64,000 bases of DNA from Elysia chlorotica (GCA_003991915.1 RQTK01000143.1:652709-716708); one strand, 5' to 3'. Counted from the first letter of the stretch, positions 12,101-33,096 are shown. Notes: generated from the letters alone by a model not told the origin. Made by a program: numbers and translations.

Positions 12101-15100
12101 CCAGTGGGCGCCTCCCAACTCCAGTGTGACAGCGTATCGATCTCCTGATGTGCGGGTGTTGGGTTCACTCAATTCTCTAAACAGTGCAAGAGGGAGGTAA
12201 GGGCATTCTTAGATAAATCATATGTTTGATAAAGGGAGGTAAGGGTGATAACCAAGTTTGTATTAGAGGTTTGTATATGTGACAGTAATGTTGGTTTAAC
12301 TCATTACAACCTAGATTCTCAAGGCATAGTCAGCTGCAAAAACTAAACATGTTGATAGATAAGAAGTCTGGATGTGCTAAAGACTTGTCTAAATAATGTA
12401 GAACATAGACTAGATTAAGATCTAGATAAAACCAAGATAAAAAAAAGTTTCATGCCAATGAAACTAAAAAATCAAAATAACTGTGTATCTCCTGCACAGA
12501 AACATCAGTGGTTTAGCCTTGAAGTAACTGAAATAGACTACAAGGCTGGACCACAACACACCTATGTAGTTTTTCGGTTGACCAGGCCTTGCAATCTAGG
12601 TGGCAATGTTTTAACTCTATCCGTACGTCAGGGCTGACTTTGTGCCCGTGATGCATACCTGACCGTACGTCGAGGGTGATTTTGTGCCCCCACACTTTAA
12701 TAGGCAACCTATGCAGAAGTAGAAAGAATTATCCGAGTAGGAGCAGCAGGCGAAGGATGTGGAGTTAGAGGAGGAACAGGAACAACAGTGATATGAGCAA
12801 GAGGAGGAGCAATAGGAGGAGGCGCAGGCAGAAACCAAAGTTGAGCAAGGGAAGCAAAAGATGAACAGGAGGAGGACATGCAGGATGAGCTGGATGAAAA
12901 GCAGGAGGGAATTAAGAGCAGAAGAAAGGAAGAGAAGGACGGAGAAGGAGAAAGGGTTGTTGATTAGCACTATATATAAGCTATATTGTGGACGAGCCTC
13001 AAGACTAATGTCTGACAAGTTTACATGCTGCCACACAGGGACAGTTCGGGGACACCATGCAGAACATCATACTAACTCCGACCCAATAAGGAGGAGTAGA
13101 GATAGGAATAGGAGTAGTAGGATGAGCAGGAGTAAAATTAGGAGGTGTAGGAGTGAAAGGAGGAGTTGGAGTAAGAGGAAAGATGTGCTGGGCGATGCGT
13201 GGTAACGAAGTACGAATATAAATCTCAGCTGTCCTCTTCACAGTGGTGGGGTGTCTGTGTCACCCCCGGTGAACTGATAGGAATATCATAGTCTTGTGCC
13301 TCTTCTTGGGGTGGGGTGTCAAAGTCAGCCCCATTTCTCCAAAAAGGGGAGGTTTTAGAAATGACCTCTGGTCAGTTTTATTTAAAATTGTTGGCTATTA
13401 TTCTGGTGTTATCATAAATTTTGAAGAATTTCACAAATATATTCTAAGTCCAAGTATTTTAAAATTGATTAAAATGACCCTTGGGGTGTCAAAGTCACCC
13501 CTCATGTACGGATAGGGTTAAGAAGATGGGAAAGGCAATAATTATGTTGGTGGTAGCTTGTGATCACCAAGCTTAGAGGATTGATTGCTATCCAAAATGT
13601 TTTTTTCTGATATTTTTTTCCTATAAAAATCAGGCTGAGTGGTCAACAAAACACTTTGATATACTTGCCATCAGTGTTGTCAGGGAAGCTGGGAGAACTT
13701 TTGGCTCTCACTCAGAAACCTTGAACCCCCATAGTGGGCATTCATTGGATTTAAACAATTTTGATCGAAATTGGAATTTACACCAGAAATAATCAAAATT
13801 TAGAGCAAATAGTTAAGACTACAGAATCAAGTTCTCTTCATTCCACAAAGAAAACTATGTGTACTATGTGGTTTTTGGCTTGAAGTTTTGCCAAAATTAC
13901 TAAAGCTGTTAAACAAAAATCACTAAAGTTTGAAAGGCTTGAGTCAGATTTGAATCTGACCTCCATCAAGACTACCTTTATCAAGATTTATATTTAAATT
14001 ACAGATAAGACAATATACTTTAGAAAAGAAGGATTCATGAAAGGCCACTGTAATTCCGCTATGCTTTTTTTAATAAATTGTGTGTGTGTGTAATTTTTAA
14101 AATGAGTTGATTTATTTTGTTGAGCTACAAATTTAGAGTTTCTATTACTAAATTTCTTTCTTTCAGTGCTCAGCCTAAGAAGAGAGTTATTTGTGTAAGC
14201 AAAAATCCATATTGTATGAGGCGATCACTTCACTAGCAAAAAAATCACATAATCACATAGAATAGAATATTAAATAAAATTATATTTTTTTACACTTCTT
14301 TTGTTTTTTTCTTTGTGTTTTTTTCAAAAGCTAAAGAGTCGTACTAAAATGAACAATTTTTTTTCCAAATTAGCATTTATAGTTATTGTATGTCTCTTTG
14401 TTCTGTCACTCAATTTCTCTTTATTTTTATTGTTGTCATTGAATTTCTTTCTTCCTTAGCTACAGTGGTTGGTTGGTTGGTTTTTGGTGTTTTTAAGGGT
14501 TGTCACAATTCTGTTTTTTGTTGATGTTATTTTGTATTTTTAACTGCATATCAATAAACTTCTAAGTGCCCCTTGATTCATGTCTTTGGACGTAGGAGGT
14601 GGAAATATTTAAATTTAATATTGCTTTTAAAATATCGTGCAAAAATTGTAATCAGATGAATGTTTACATGTTCCTCCATCTTTTGATTTAAAAAAAAAAA
14701 ATAAGGAAAAATCTAGTACTTGTATTTTTTTATTCATCTTTGACAATAATTTCTTTTGATCACTGTGAGTTATTCTAGCCATCACACATTTGTCAAGAGT
14801 GAACCAAATATTTTTGCTTAAGTCACATATTTGTCCCAAATGATCCCTACATTCTGACTTCTCACAAGGCATCTGTTTTGTGAAATCAATAGATTTTTTC
14901 CTGACCAAAGTATCTGATTTCGTTATCTTCAGTTAAATACTTAAAGTTTGTTTCATTGTAACAACACTTAAAGGATATTAAATAACTCTAAAATCACACA
15001 GCTTTGAACAATCTCTATAAACAAATCTAAGTGTCTCCATGAATAATGAAAGATAAGATAAAATAAAATACAACTTTATTTGCCCTTTAACTCTTAAAAC

Positions 15101-18100
15101 CCGAGGGCTGTAGTGTGCGGCCGATAAAATCACACACTATGACAAAAAGTGTGGCCTTAGTAACAGACCAATTATAAGTAGAAACTACCAAGCTCGATAG
15201 TTTTTATTTATAATTGGCCTGTTTATCAGCTGCACACTGTGGCTTCTCGTCGTATTGTGTGATTTTACCGGCCGCATGCTCGGGTTTAAAGAGTCAAAGC
15301 ACATTTGATTGTCCGTACATGCAGCAAAACAAAACAGTATAGACTGGTCTGAAAAAAAACATATTACAAGAGTTTAACTGCGCTACGCAGAAACGAATTT
15401 TGGTACTTTTGTACGCAGTCTACGTTGGCCTCCCCAAGTGCTCAGAAAAGCTTAAATGCCTATAAAGAGAATGGTTTTCATCTTATAAAATTGAAACAAT
15501 GCCACTGCGACATTTACATAAATATAGCATGTCTACATGGGGAAAGATTGTCTGGGTTTGCAAAATTTGTTTCATTTGGGGATGATTATGTCTAGTTTAC
15601 ATGAAATTGATACATTTGCATTTCCTCCCCAACAGACCAGAGCGAAAGAGATCACGCTCTCAATTACTGATTTATAAAAAAAAAGGCACATTTATTATCG
15701 ACATGGAATGAGTTCAGTTTCCTTAAAAAGTACAGACTAGTATTTAACCGTTTCAAAAGAGCAATGGTATGAGGGTTCCAATTTAATTTACTGTCTAAAG
15801 TGACACCAAGATACTTGTAAGTGTCTACTTGCTCTACCTCTTTGCCTTTTTTTTTTAAGATGGAGGACATTGGTGTTTACTTCTTACTGAAATCGATAAT
15901 GATTTCTTTTGTTAATAACATTTAAAGTAGGTAATGATCTTCACGCAAACCTCTGTAGCCTTCTCTTCACTTATTAATCCTAGAATTGATGTGTCAACAG
16001 TAAATTTCAATAAATGAGTATCACTTTGGTTAGTAATTGTACAATCATGAGTGTTTATGGTAAATAAGACAGGTGATAAAACAGCTCCCTGCGGAGCTCC
16101 AGTGCTAGTGGCATTAGTTTATGAAGTAGCAATGTAGGAAAACTTTTCTTTTTGAATATTGTTCAACTTTACATATTGGTAGTATTAGAAGTTAATGATC
16201 CAAACAATCAGTTTATGTTTAAATTAATCTCATGCGATTTAGATATCCACGGGTGTGGTTGCATGGTATTGAAAGCTGATGAAAAATTTATAAACAATAT
16301 TCTACAATATTTTCTAGAAACATCAAGATGTTTATAACCGTATAGAAATACAAGTATAACATACTCAACAGTTCTTTTCTCTCTATAAGCAAACTGCAAA
16401 GGCTCTCGAAAAGCGGAGAAGACCTTCTCAAGCTCCTTGACAATATTATTAATCATCTATTCTAACAACAAGGAAAATAGAACTCAATGTTAAAGTTCTA
16501 AATATATCTCATTTCATAAACCTTGAGTCTGAGATTAGAATATACACGGTCTAGAGAGGTCCTGTTAGCTTGGAGGTATGCAGTTTGGCAATGGACTCGC
16601 AATTTTTTGTGGGTAAATTTTGAGATGTGACAGCATCAGCAGCAGTACAATTTTTCCTGAAAACTGTTCTAATGGTAGATCTTGTATTGCGATAAAAGAA
16701 AAATGGTTTCTAATTTTGTAATGAATGGGTTTTATAGACACTACAGTTTACATTTTTCTCAAAAGAAAACACATAAGCTAATGGACATAATGTAGATTTT
16801 AATCAGCCCAGATAAAAAAAATAGCTCTGTAATTGAAGTATGCATATCATAACCTAATGGGCAAGTGGCTAATATTTGCAGGCAATCTTTGAGCTTTTAC
16901 GAGTAGGTTCTAAGTCAGACTTCTGCTATTTCAATTCGTCCTTGTTTAAAAAATCTTCATATGTAATGATTTTTAACCTTCTCCTCTCTGTGAGATTCTA
17001 AATCTTCACCTACAGAGGTAGCAAACCTGTTAATATTAACTGGTACAATGTAATATGATGTTCCAAATTGATTAAGTGCTTATAGAGTAAATTTTTTTTT
17101 AATCTCTGGTTGGAGCTCTCTCCTAGTTTTGTCTCATAAGCTGTCTAGGGGGATCCTAAGCAACGCAGGAATAACACACTAATATATATATATATTAGTT
17201 CTGTTATATTCATACACTGGTCATAGAGACATTTTTCCATTCTTCTTTTAAGGTTTTAATGCAGATTGTTGTTAATACTATTCAGCTTGTAATGGCAAGC
17301 ACACCCCTGACTAAACTTCGTGACTGGTCACATTATTATAGGTTAATCCTTGCCATTTAAGATGTTTGTTTTTTGTTTAATGAGTGTCGTTTGTGGTTCA
17401 TTCCATCAACGTGTGTTGCTGCACCAGTGGTCAGACAGCGCCGCTGAGAGGGCTGGTCAAGAAGACAACGGGGCCTGGAGTGAAGGGGCCTGGCTCATCG
17501 ACCGGTTTGATCCAGTCGGGCAGTTCCAACTCTCTGACGTCGCTGATCAGCTCCCCCCAGCTGCACTCGCCCTCCCCCATCGGGCCCATCTCCTCCCCCA
17601 GCAGGTGAGCAAGGGCTCAAATAATATAATTATGGTCTACGGCTGTCTCTCGTTCATTATCAATTCGTGATTTTTTTCTTTATTGTTAATTTGTTTTTTG
17701 ATTTTGCTTTTTTTTTTTGGTGGGTGTGAATAATAATTTTTAAAATATTGATTTCTTTCATTTCGAAATTTTGATGGTTTAAATTCATCATTTTTGCTAT
17801 TACCTTACTTATTTTTTATTTTGTTGTTGTTAATTATTTCACATCATTTGGGAATCTCTTTTGGGTTTTTTGTTTTTTGTTTTGTTGGGTTTTGTTTGTT
17901 TTGTTTTTTTTTTTTGTTTTCCATTTGAGCGCTTTTTATTCTGTTTTAGGGACTACTACAATAAGTTGCGGACGATTTTGCTTTATGAGGTAACTAAAAC
18001 CTACATTAAGAGCTCAAGTTTTCCGACTAGGTTAGATAAATCTTGGTGAAATTCTATTTCCTCTGTGTAACGTGTTCAGGTGACTAGCGGTCCGTCTGCC

Positions 18101-18112
18101 CCCTCTACATGA
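145..18112 (+). CDS. TTLL4: TTLL4-like tubulin polyglutamylase, 3' part (14 exons, 5' end outside window)
   Basis: Exons: 145-227, 795-923, 2054-2176, 2808-2906, 4387-4521, 4964-5092, 5560-5671, 8402-8687, 10512-10585, 12105-12196, 14167-14194, 17435-17604, 17950-17989, 18080-18112 (stop TGA). All introns are GT-AG and all phases agree, giving 510 residues. TTLL enzymes are ATP-grasp ligases that add glutamate side chains to tubulin and some other proteins. Visible: the ATP-grasp stretch [12 protein letters not shown], then [33 protein letters not shown], and [19 protein letters not shown] followed by EVNISPS (metal and ATP ligands). The downstream TPDDLRF and RYLRFF blocks are those of TTLL4 rather than other TTLLs. 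The C-terminal exons are Ser/Pro-rich and poorly conserved. Exons 14167-14194 (28 nt) and 17950-17989 (40 nt) rest on splice sites and phase only. The 8402-8687 exon is aberrant (see its own entry). Introns hold transposon remnants listed separately; the rest is AT-rich with nothing recognised. Confidence 0.93.
3066..3323 (-). pseudogene. Non-LTR retrotransposon fragment (C-terminal zinc-knuckle region, jockey/I-like)
   Basis: The minus-strand frame reads [24 protein letters not shown] and then [19 protein letters not shown]. This is the R-L-R-T-x-H plus C-x2-C-x(8)-H-x4-C pattern that follows RNase H in many invertebrate non-LTR elements. Degenerate coding sequence may extend upstream to about 3550 with stops. 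It lies in a TTLL4 intron, opposite in strand. Confidence 0.6.
3570..4380. other. Intron sequence, no feature recognised
   Basis: This stretch of TTLL4 intron shows no conserved coding frame. It is somewhat richer in GC at 3590-3960 than the introns around it, which may mark an unrecognised repeat insertion. Confidence 0.3.
6846..6923. repeat. Short hairpin-forming palindrome in a TTLL4 intron
   Basis: A left arm of about 35 bases at 6847-6881 pairs with a right arm at 6890-6924 with about two mismatches, around an 8-base loop. The copies read agatttatacatagg and cctatgtataaatct. The motif tatttgtctc flanks it on both sides (around 6801, 6923 and 6949). It could be a small palindromic transposon or a structured RNA. 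Confidence 0.75.
8515..8674 (+). repeat. TTLL4: 77-bp tandem duplication inside a TTLL4 coding exon
   Basis: Copy 1 begins near 8521 and copy 2 at 8598. They are nearly identical, both starting atcggtacctgcggttcttc and running to gtgctcagataca, with one visible difference just before the start (acaca versus acact). The unit of 77 is not a multiple of three. The reading frame from the conserved [19 protein letters not shown] block crosses copy 1 out of frame and meets the conserved [19 protein letters not shown] block only in copy 2. The other frame reads that block in copy 1. So a small indel just upstream (around the codons FHA) is offset by the duplication. Confidence 0.9.
8677..9025 (+). 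repeat. Decayed tandem array copying the exon end and splice donor of TTLL4
   Basis: About four or five diverged copies of a ~60-90 bp unit follow the exon end: gagcagcgcggtgagtgcag (8677), a copy near 8775 (tctaggtagcgagatgaata), gggctgtgagtgcagcagg (~8845), gagcagtgcggtgagtacag (~8902) and caaagcagctcgtttagtgc (~8968). Each is followed by variants of gtctaaactt and aacattaatgatct. Several copies keep a usable-looking donor (GTGAGT). Confidence 0.7.
9046..9265 (+). repeat. SINE- or LINE-like 3' region with internal direct repeat
   Basis: aataataatctctttttctatagcactctattcc resembles the widespread invertebrate repeat end with an (AAT)n run followed by tttatatagc. The segment aaatacatgtgcattt(c/t)aataacaattatta occurs twice, about 125 bases apart (9108 and 9231). 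Confidence 0.4.
9427..9742 (-). pseudogene. Open-frame relic with one stop, possibly the linker region of a LINE
   Basis: The minus-strand frame from ATG at 9742 reads [34 protein letters not shown], one stop, then [18 protein letters not shown] and about 45 more residues to TGA near 9427. The charged helical character recalls the segment between endonuclease and reverse transcriptase in L1-like elements. The assignment is weak. It is opposite in strand to TTLL4. Confidence 0.3.
11150..11654 (+). pseudogene. Degenerate reverse-transcriptase C-terminal fragment (RTE/L1-like)
   Basis: Frames with a few stops read [20 protein letters not shown], later [18 protein letters not shown] and [20 protein letters not shown]. 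This resembles the 'GRGRP...TL...D...L...L..L...R..WR.L' tail of invertebrate endonuclease-reverse transcriptases and the preceding 'YG.ETW.LT' block. Several stops show it is dead. It lies in a TTLL4 intron. Confidence 0.5.
12611..13521. mobile_element. TTAA-flanked, non-autonomous TIR element (piggyBac- or Kolobok-type)
   Basis: TTAA at 12611-12614 and at 13518-13521 bound inverted ends. The left end is ctctatccgtacgtcagggc (12615 on). The right end, read inward on the minus strand, is ccctatccgtacatgagggg. Both continue into tgactttg. A second imperfect copy of the end lies at 12661 (gaccgtacgtcgagggtga). The interior is purine-rich GGA/AGC repeats (12735-12950, 13085-13180) without a transposase. 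A reversed SINE piece is nested at about 12955-13090. Confidence 0.7.
15048..16456 (-). pseudogene. CR1/L2/Rex-like non-LTR retrotransposon, dead copy with TTATC-type 3' tail
   Basis: In minus-strand order: [36 protein letters not shown] (RT), a [14 protein letters not shown] block near 16110-16080, KFTVDTSI where the active-site F/Y-A-D-D should be, and [15 protein letters not shown] with [15 protein letters not shown] (15850-15690). Frameshifts and stops break it. The 3' UTR continues to 15048 and ends in TTTTATTTTATCTTATC, a LINE-type tail. A palindromic element is inserted near that end. It lies in a TTLL4 intron, opposite in strand. Confidence 0.75.
15086..15298. mobile_element. Palindromic ~213-bp MITE-like element
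   Basis: The left end, tttaactcttaaaacccgag, and the right end on the minus strand, tttgactctttaaacccgag, match. The inner arms also pair (gcggccg(a/g)taaaatcacaca; ccaattataa). Almost the whole element folds on itself. It is inserted in the 3' region of the dead LINE. No clear target duplication was found. Confidence 0.7.
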
Positions 18113-21100
18113 CCTGACCTCGGACAGCACCCCTAGAGAGACGATGACGACGCGCACCCAGAGGAGCAGCTATCGAGCGGCGACCTCTTCGCGACGCAGG
18201 CACAACGCAACAGCCTCGCTCGACCGCTACAAGTCGGACAGGGGAACCCAGCGCAGGCTCACCTCAAGGCGTGGGACTTTTCTATAGAAGCTTCTACACG
18301 GAGATATATAAGCAAAGAAACTCCGGGTGCTGACAACCTTTCTGTGTGACAGATATGACTGAGAGACAATTAACTGACATAATAAGGCTGGATTAATAGT
18401 GTTTTAGAAAAAGAAAAAAACTATATGCCAGTTGTAAATTAGTAGTTGCTTCCTAAGAGTTTTGTTACATTATAATTCATATAACAAAAGTTAAATTTTA
18501 TTTTCTTGAATGAGAAAAAAAATGAAAATTTACTATATAATTTTTTATATATTTATATTGTAATAAGTTTTCTCTTATATTTCTACAACTTCCTTAAACT
18601 GATTTCAACATGACCTGCGTGCGCCAATCTACAACGGTAAACGTGAAGTCAAAATGTATATCTTTGCACAAATATTGATCTCAGCTTTTTTAATTAAAGA
18701 TATTTCCTCTTCTATAAAGCTCTTTGCTTTGTCAGGTTAATATTTTTTTCTTTTCCTTTTTGTTTTTAGTATGTTTCTGTTGATCTATTTAGGTTATATT
18801 TTGAAAGCCATTATACTTTTTTTCCCCTCATTTTGATATTTTGATTTTTCCTTTTTTTCAATAATTAGATATTTCAGGCTTTTGTTCAGGAAAATAGTTT
18901 ATTTTTCATACTGGTAGGTACCAACAGAAATCTGCATTCTGTGATATTGCAGTTGTTTGTTAGAGGGGGAGGGGGGTTGTTTTGCAGTAAATTTTGTTAG
19001 TTAATTGACTCTCCGTGTACATCGCAAGAAGACTTGTGAAAGAATGGTACACGTATATAACCAATAGGTCAGTGTAGAGGAGACAGACGGGTAACCAGAA
19101 CAGTTCAGAACGTTTCTGATCTACTATCATCAGTCGATTTCATTTTTTTCCTATCGTAACTATTCAACCAGATATATATTATTATAGTTTGGGGTCATAT
19201 GGAGTTATTATGTATTATCCATTTTCATTGCTATAACCTCTAGGATAAAAACATACTACAGATCATTTCTATAACCTCTAGGAGAACAATGTACTACTTT
19301 TTAACATTGGAACATTTATGAATGAGTAAACAATAGAGGGACCCTGTTATATTTCATTTTGCCGCTTACTTTTTTTTTTTTTGTTATGTAAATCACAGCA
19401 TTGCCTAAATCAGCATTTTCATTTTTCAAATACATTGAATGATTTCAAAATGTCTGTAACATTTAAGAATATTTAAAGTTATAACAAACATTCCTTGTGC
19501 CAATTTTTTGTCTTTATTGGTATTTATAATAATATCAATGATATCAACAGATTATTTATTTTTTTCACTTCATGATGATTATACATCTCATTTCAATTAT
19601 TCTTACATCTTACATTACTTTTTTAGCTTACCAATACCTCTGATTTGTTGGAACTGAGTGTCAGTATGTAATAAGATTGTTGGATTAGAGATACTTTACT
19701 AAAGAAAAAGAGCAAGAAAATCAGTAATTTTTATCCCTTTGTTAAATGTAGGTTTTCGTCAGCCCAGTTGTATAATGTCCTAAGTACATTTTTTAGAAAA
19801 CCAAAGATTATCACTTCTAGTTGCCCAATTTCTCATATCCTCTTATTGGCGTGTCTTAAAATTAATTTTTAGAGAATTTATAGCCAAGCTAAGCACATCT
19901 ATTAGAGTAAAAAAAAACAGATATGTAACAAGAAATGTAATCAATGTCATTGTATTGTAAGCGTATGCAGCACAAATGCATTCATTTCAGTTTCCGAGTT
20001 AGGGTACTTTCTTTTAATAGATAGTTGGATTTGAGTTGTACATGTACTCTTATTTTATCCTGAAAAATTATATCTTTTCATTTAAGGTAGTCTGGCAAAG
20101 TTTTAAAGGACATACCTAACTTACTTGTTGGTTTGTATTTATGATTTTTCTCTTCTTTTTTTTTTTTTGTTTTTTTTTTTTTGCTTTTGTTGTATTGGGG
20201 TTTTTTTGTTTATTTTTTTTTTTTATGCATCTAATATAATTCTGATCTCTTTCAAAAGCATTGAAAAAAGATGTTGCAGTGCTCTCATGGTTTTAAACAA
20301 GAAAACTATTTTAAAGCTCATTTCATGTCGAAAATAGAGAGATCCATGTTTTTCTACATATCTTGTTCCGGTGTTCAGCTGTATGATTACATAAGTGCAT
20401 AACATAATCTCCTTCATTGGTTTGTTTAAACTCTAATTTAAGCTGTACATGGTTGTATACTTGCCTTGGTCATGTGCGTATGTGATCTGTAGTAATGCAA
20501 ACCAGCCTATCCTTGTACTGACTATCCAAAGCCAATTCTGATCAGCCTGTCCATAACTATCCACAGCCTTATACTGACCAGCCTATCTTGAACTGCCTAT
20601 CCAAAGATGTCTATTTTTTTTTTTTACAAGGATGCAAGCCTGAGACCAGGGTTAAGCTCTTCTTACTCCACTGGTTCAAAGCATTCTTCTGCTAAATCTA
20701 ATTTCCTTCAATGCATTTCAAAGCATTTCAGGTAGATCATGTTGCTATCGAAGTGCAAGTTCTAATACAATACCACAACGTTTTGCTTTTTTTCTACAAA
20801 GGTTTTGTGACAGATTTCTTTTCTTTTTTCTTCTATAATTAAACTCAACTTAAGGTATTTGTACTTCTTTTTTTATTCTACTTTGTGTTGGTGAATGCTT
20901 TTTTTCAGGGGGTGGAAAGAAGGGATTTGTTTATGCTTAATATTGCTGCCAGTGCCCGTCTTAATTTAGATTTATCCCTATTTCTCTTTTTCATAAATGA
21001 GGTTGAGGTTCAACTCATTTCTGAGATGAAATTATGAAAATATATTTATATCTGTTGTGTATCACACATCTTGTTACTACTGTTGCTGCTGTTATTATTG

Positions 21101-21252
21101 CCAAAAATTCCGCTCTTTGACTATTAAAATATTTATGCAAATAGGATTCTATTTAATTAAAGTCAAATATATACAAAGACGTACTGTATAAAAAAACATA
21201 TATTTAAACATTATATATTTTTTCCTCTTTACTATACTGTCTCAAGAATAAA
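18113..21252 (+). other. Probable TTLL4 3' UTR and intergenic sequence to the convergent CHST15-like gene
   Basis: There is no convincing reading frame here. A GC-richer stretch follows the stop to about 18300, then AT-rich sequence. An AATAAA at 21247-21252 is a possible polyadenylation signal, but a UTR this long is not proven. A 45-bp imperfect direct repeat around 'ctataacctctagga' lies at 19229-19285. Degenerate 'cagcctatcc' repeats lie at 20500-20610. No gene is seen between 21253 and 21859. Confidence 0.4.
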
Positions 21253-21859
21253 ATGATATTACACCGTACAAATTTTGCTCATATGTGCTCCTTTCTTTTT
21301 CCTGCACTTACAGGTATTGTGAATACGTTTGTCTTGGGTAGCCATTAATTTGTTTTAGATGATCATTTTACATATTTAGCTTCAAAGATAGGCTTAAGAA
21401 AATCAAAGTTTTGTAGATATGGGGCTAATGCAAGACTGAGCCTAATCAATTATCGGTGGGTTTTCCTAGATTCTTTCGAGGAGGTGAAAAGTCAAGGTTG
21501 ACATGACTGCATGGATACAGAAATAAGCTGTAAAATCTCTGGTTTGAGTGGGAGGGCTGATTGCGCTATCAGTTATCCTATTTACTCCATGCTCTGAAGG
21601 CAGATTCTTTGCAGCGACATGATTTTTTCAGTTGTTTTCTGAGCGTTTGATGCAGTCCCTTCTGTCAAACACACCCCCTAAAATTCCACAACATTTTCAA
21701 TTGTAAATACAGGAGACAATAATCCGTTTACATGATGTCTTTTACATTTGATCTTTTCCTTTGTGATAGAACGAAGAAGATAATTAATGATAAATCAAAC
21801 GAACGAAAAACTTATATAGATTTACTCAGGTAAAAATAAAGATAATAATCCTGAACACA

Positions 21860-31342
<9,483 letters not shown>

Positions 31343-31469
31343 TGTGTACACCGCTGTAGATGGATGCAACAGTTCTGTGGACAAAAACAATACATGTACA
31401 TATATATTCAGGATCATTGGCAGCAACACATTTCCAATACATAGAATTTTCTAGACGACAGGAAAGAAG

Positions 31470-31472
<3 letters not shown>

Positions 31473-31547
<75 letters not shown>
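31473..31547. repeat. (CT)n microsatellite
   Basis: About 37 CT units, about 100 bases upstream of the 5' UTR acceptor of the CHST15-like gene. Confidence 0.97.
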
Positions 31548-31550
<3 letters not shown>

Positions 31551-32106
31551 GGGTAGGCCTAATAATAAGCTGGAAAAGATGGCCCCGCTGTTGCCCTCGG
31601 GTGGATTCCGCAAGGGCGGAGAAGTATGTGCTGAATTGAAATCATCAGGAGGCAATGATAAACAATGACAAAAGTTCAATAGTAAACATGGCATGTGCAG
31701 CCGCGCTTTTGTGTTGACCCTTTAGGGCTAATGGGTTAATACTTGGTCCTCCACACCCAACTAATATCTTCTAGAGATGCTGTTTCCACTCTCTGCTAGC
31801 ACCAGCACCACTGCATTAGCTTGATGTGTTAACGAGGATGATCTCATTCGGCAACAGATCTCTTGATCTCTTCTGGCTTGTGTAAAAACAAACTCACTCA
31901 CTGGCTTAAGCCTTAAGATCTCTTAGCTTCCCTAGTTCTAAAGGGGATCCTATACAGCGGCATAAGATTACAATACTAACATTTGACAATTTTTTAAGAC
32001 TGAGTCGGTGTACCAACATGTCGTAGTCGGCTTGGTCAGGAACCGTACTCTCTGCATCGAGAATATACGTCTCCTAAGTTAATGAGGGTCTTGTACGATG
32101 ATTGGA

Positions 32107-32333
32107 CATCAATGCTTGACCACATTGTGATGTTCAACCGTACTGGCACCGATCCAACCAAAGTTGAACCCGAAACTACTCGATCTGAGTAATAATATAA
32201 TAATAAAGTGCATTTATATAGCAGCTTTCCCATATTGTTGCTGCTTTACATTGACATCAATGCTTGACCACATTGTGATGTTCAACCGTACTGGCACCGA
32301 TCCAACCAAAGTTGAACCCGAAACTACTCGATT
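32107..32333 (+). repeat. 74-bp direct repeat flanking a short SINE-like insert
   Basis: 'acatcaatgcttgaccacattgtgatg...gaacccgaaactactcga' occurs at about 32105-32181 and again 148 bases later. Between the copies lie AAT-rich sequence and aagtgcatttatatagcagc, a common invertebrate repeat end. Confidence 0.85.
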
Positions 32334-32402
32334 TTATCGGGGAATCAACCCGCAACTACTCGATGAGAAGCTAAGTGTTTTATTCTTGGAGCACCTAGCC
32401 TT

Positions 32403-32490
32403 CCCCCTCCCATTTTTTTTTTACAAACGCCAACCCAGTGTAGAAACTTCCCAATGTGCACTCTACCGCCTGAGCTACATTGCTCCAGGA
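32403..32490 (-). repeat. tRNA-like SINE head
   Basis: The minus strand begins ggagcaatgtagctcaggcg and continues gtagagtgcacattggga, an A-box region and anticodon-arm-like segment. The B box is degraded, so it is not a tRNA gene. Confidence 0.5.
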
Positions 32491-32808
32491 TCTGAAGACG
32501 TTGAATCGCCTGAGGTAATGACATAGTTGTGCAAATGCGCCGCCCTAGTGTTCGGCGATCAAAGATATAGAGACTGTTGATATCATCGGATAAAAGCGAG
32601 GATTCCAAAAACAGGAGGTCAAATCACGGAAATGTATGAACTAGATGAAAGCATGTGTCACAACATTCGGCCGAAATAACAAGTATTGTTTTAATCATAT
32701 CAAATTTCCCAACGATCTATTCCGATGTAATCCAGCAAATCCATTGATTTGATACAAGATTGTAAAGCGACTAAATTTGTTTAAACATGGTTTGGTTGAA
32801 TCTGTTTT

Positions 32809-33096
32809 AACAGTCTGCCTGAGTCAGTAGTGACAGCTCCGACCATCGACTGTTTCAAGAGTCGTTTGGATAACCACTGGAAGAATTTACCAACACTGTA
32901 CAACCCGGAGTGCCAGGAATAACCCCAGTAAACTTCAACATGTTGAAAACCAACCCCAATCGAGACAAAACGAAATTACACTACTTTTTGCCACATCGCG
33001 CATGCGCATGAAGTAGTATAAAGTGAAGAACAATGAACAGGCCTTAACGGGCCTCAAACATTGAATATGTCAAGTCAAGTCAAGTCAAGTCAAGTC
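32809..33096 (+). pseudogene. 5'-truncated CR1/L2-like retrotransposon 3' end with (TCAAG)n tail
   Basis: The frame reads NSLPESVVTAPTIDCFKSRL, DNHWKNLPTLYNPECQE and stop (32920-32922). This is the classical end of many LINE reverse transcriptases (LP..VV.A.S...FK.RLD..W). A 145-base 3' UTR follows, then five and a half TCAAG units (33070-33096). A short tandem repeat at the very end is typical of CR1-clade elements. Confidence 0.8.

Noticed and set aside
32403..32490. Possible tRNA gene on the minus strand
   Set aside because: The D-arm-like part is good but the T arm and acceptor pairing are missing.
33070..33096. CRISPR-like short tandem repeats
   Set aside because: A pure 5-base repeat with no spacers, at a LINE 3' end, in a eukaryotic genome.
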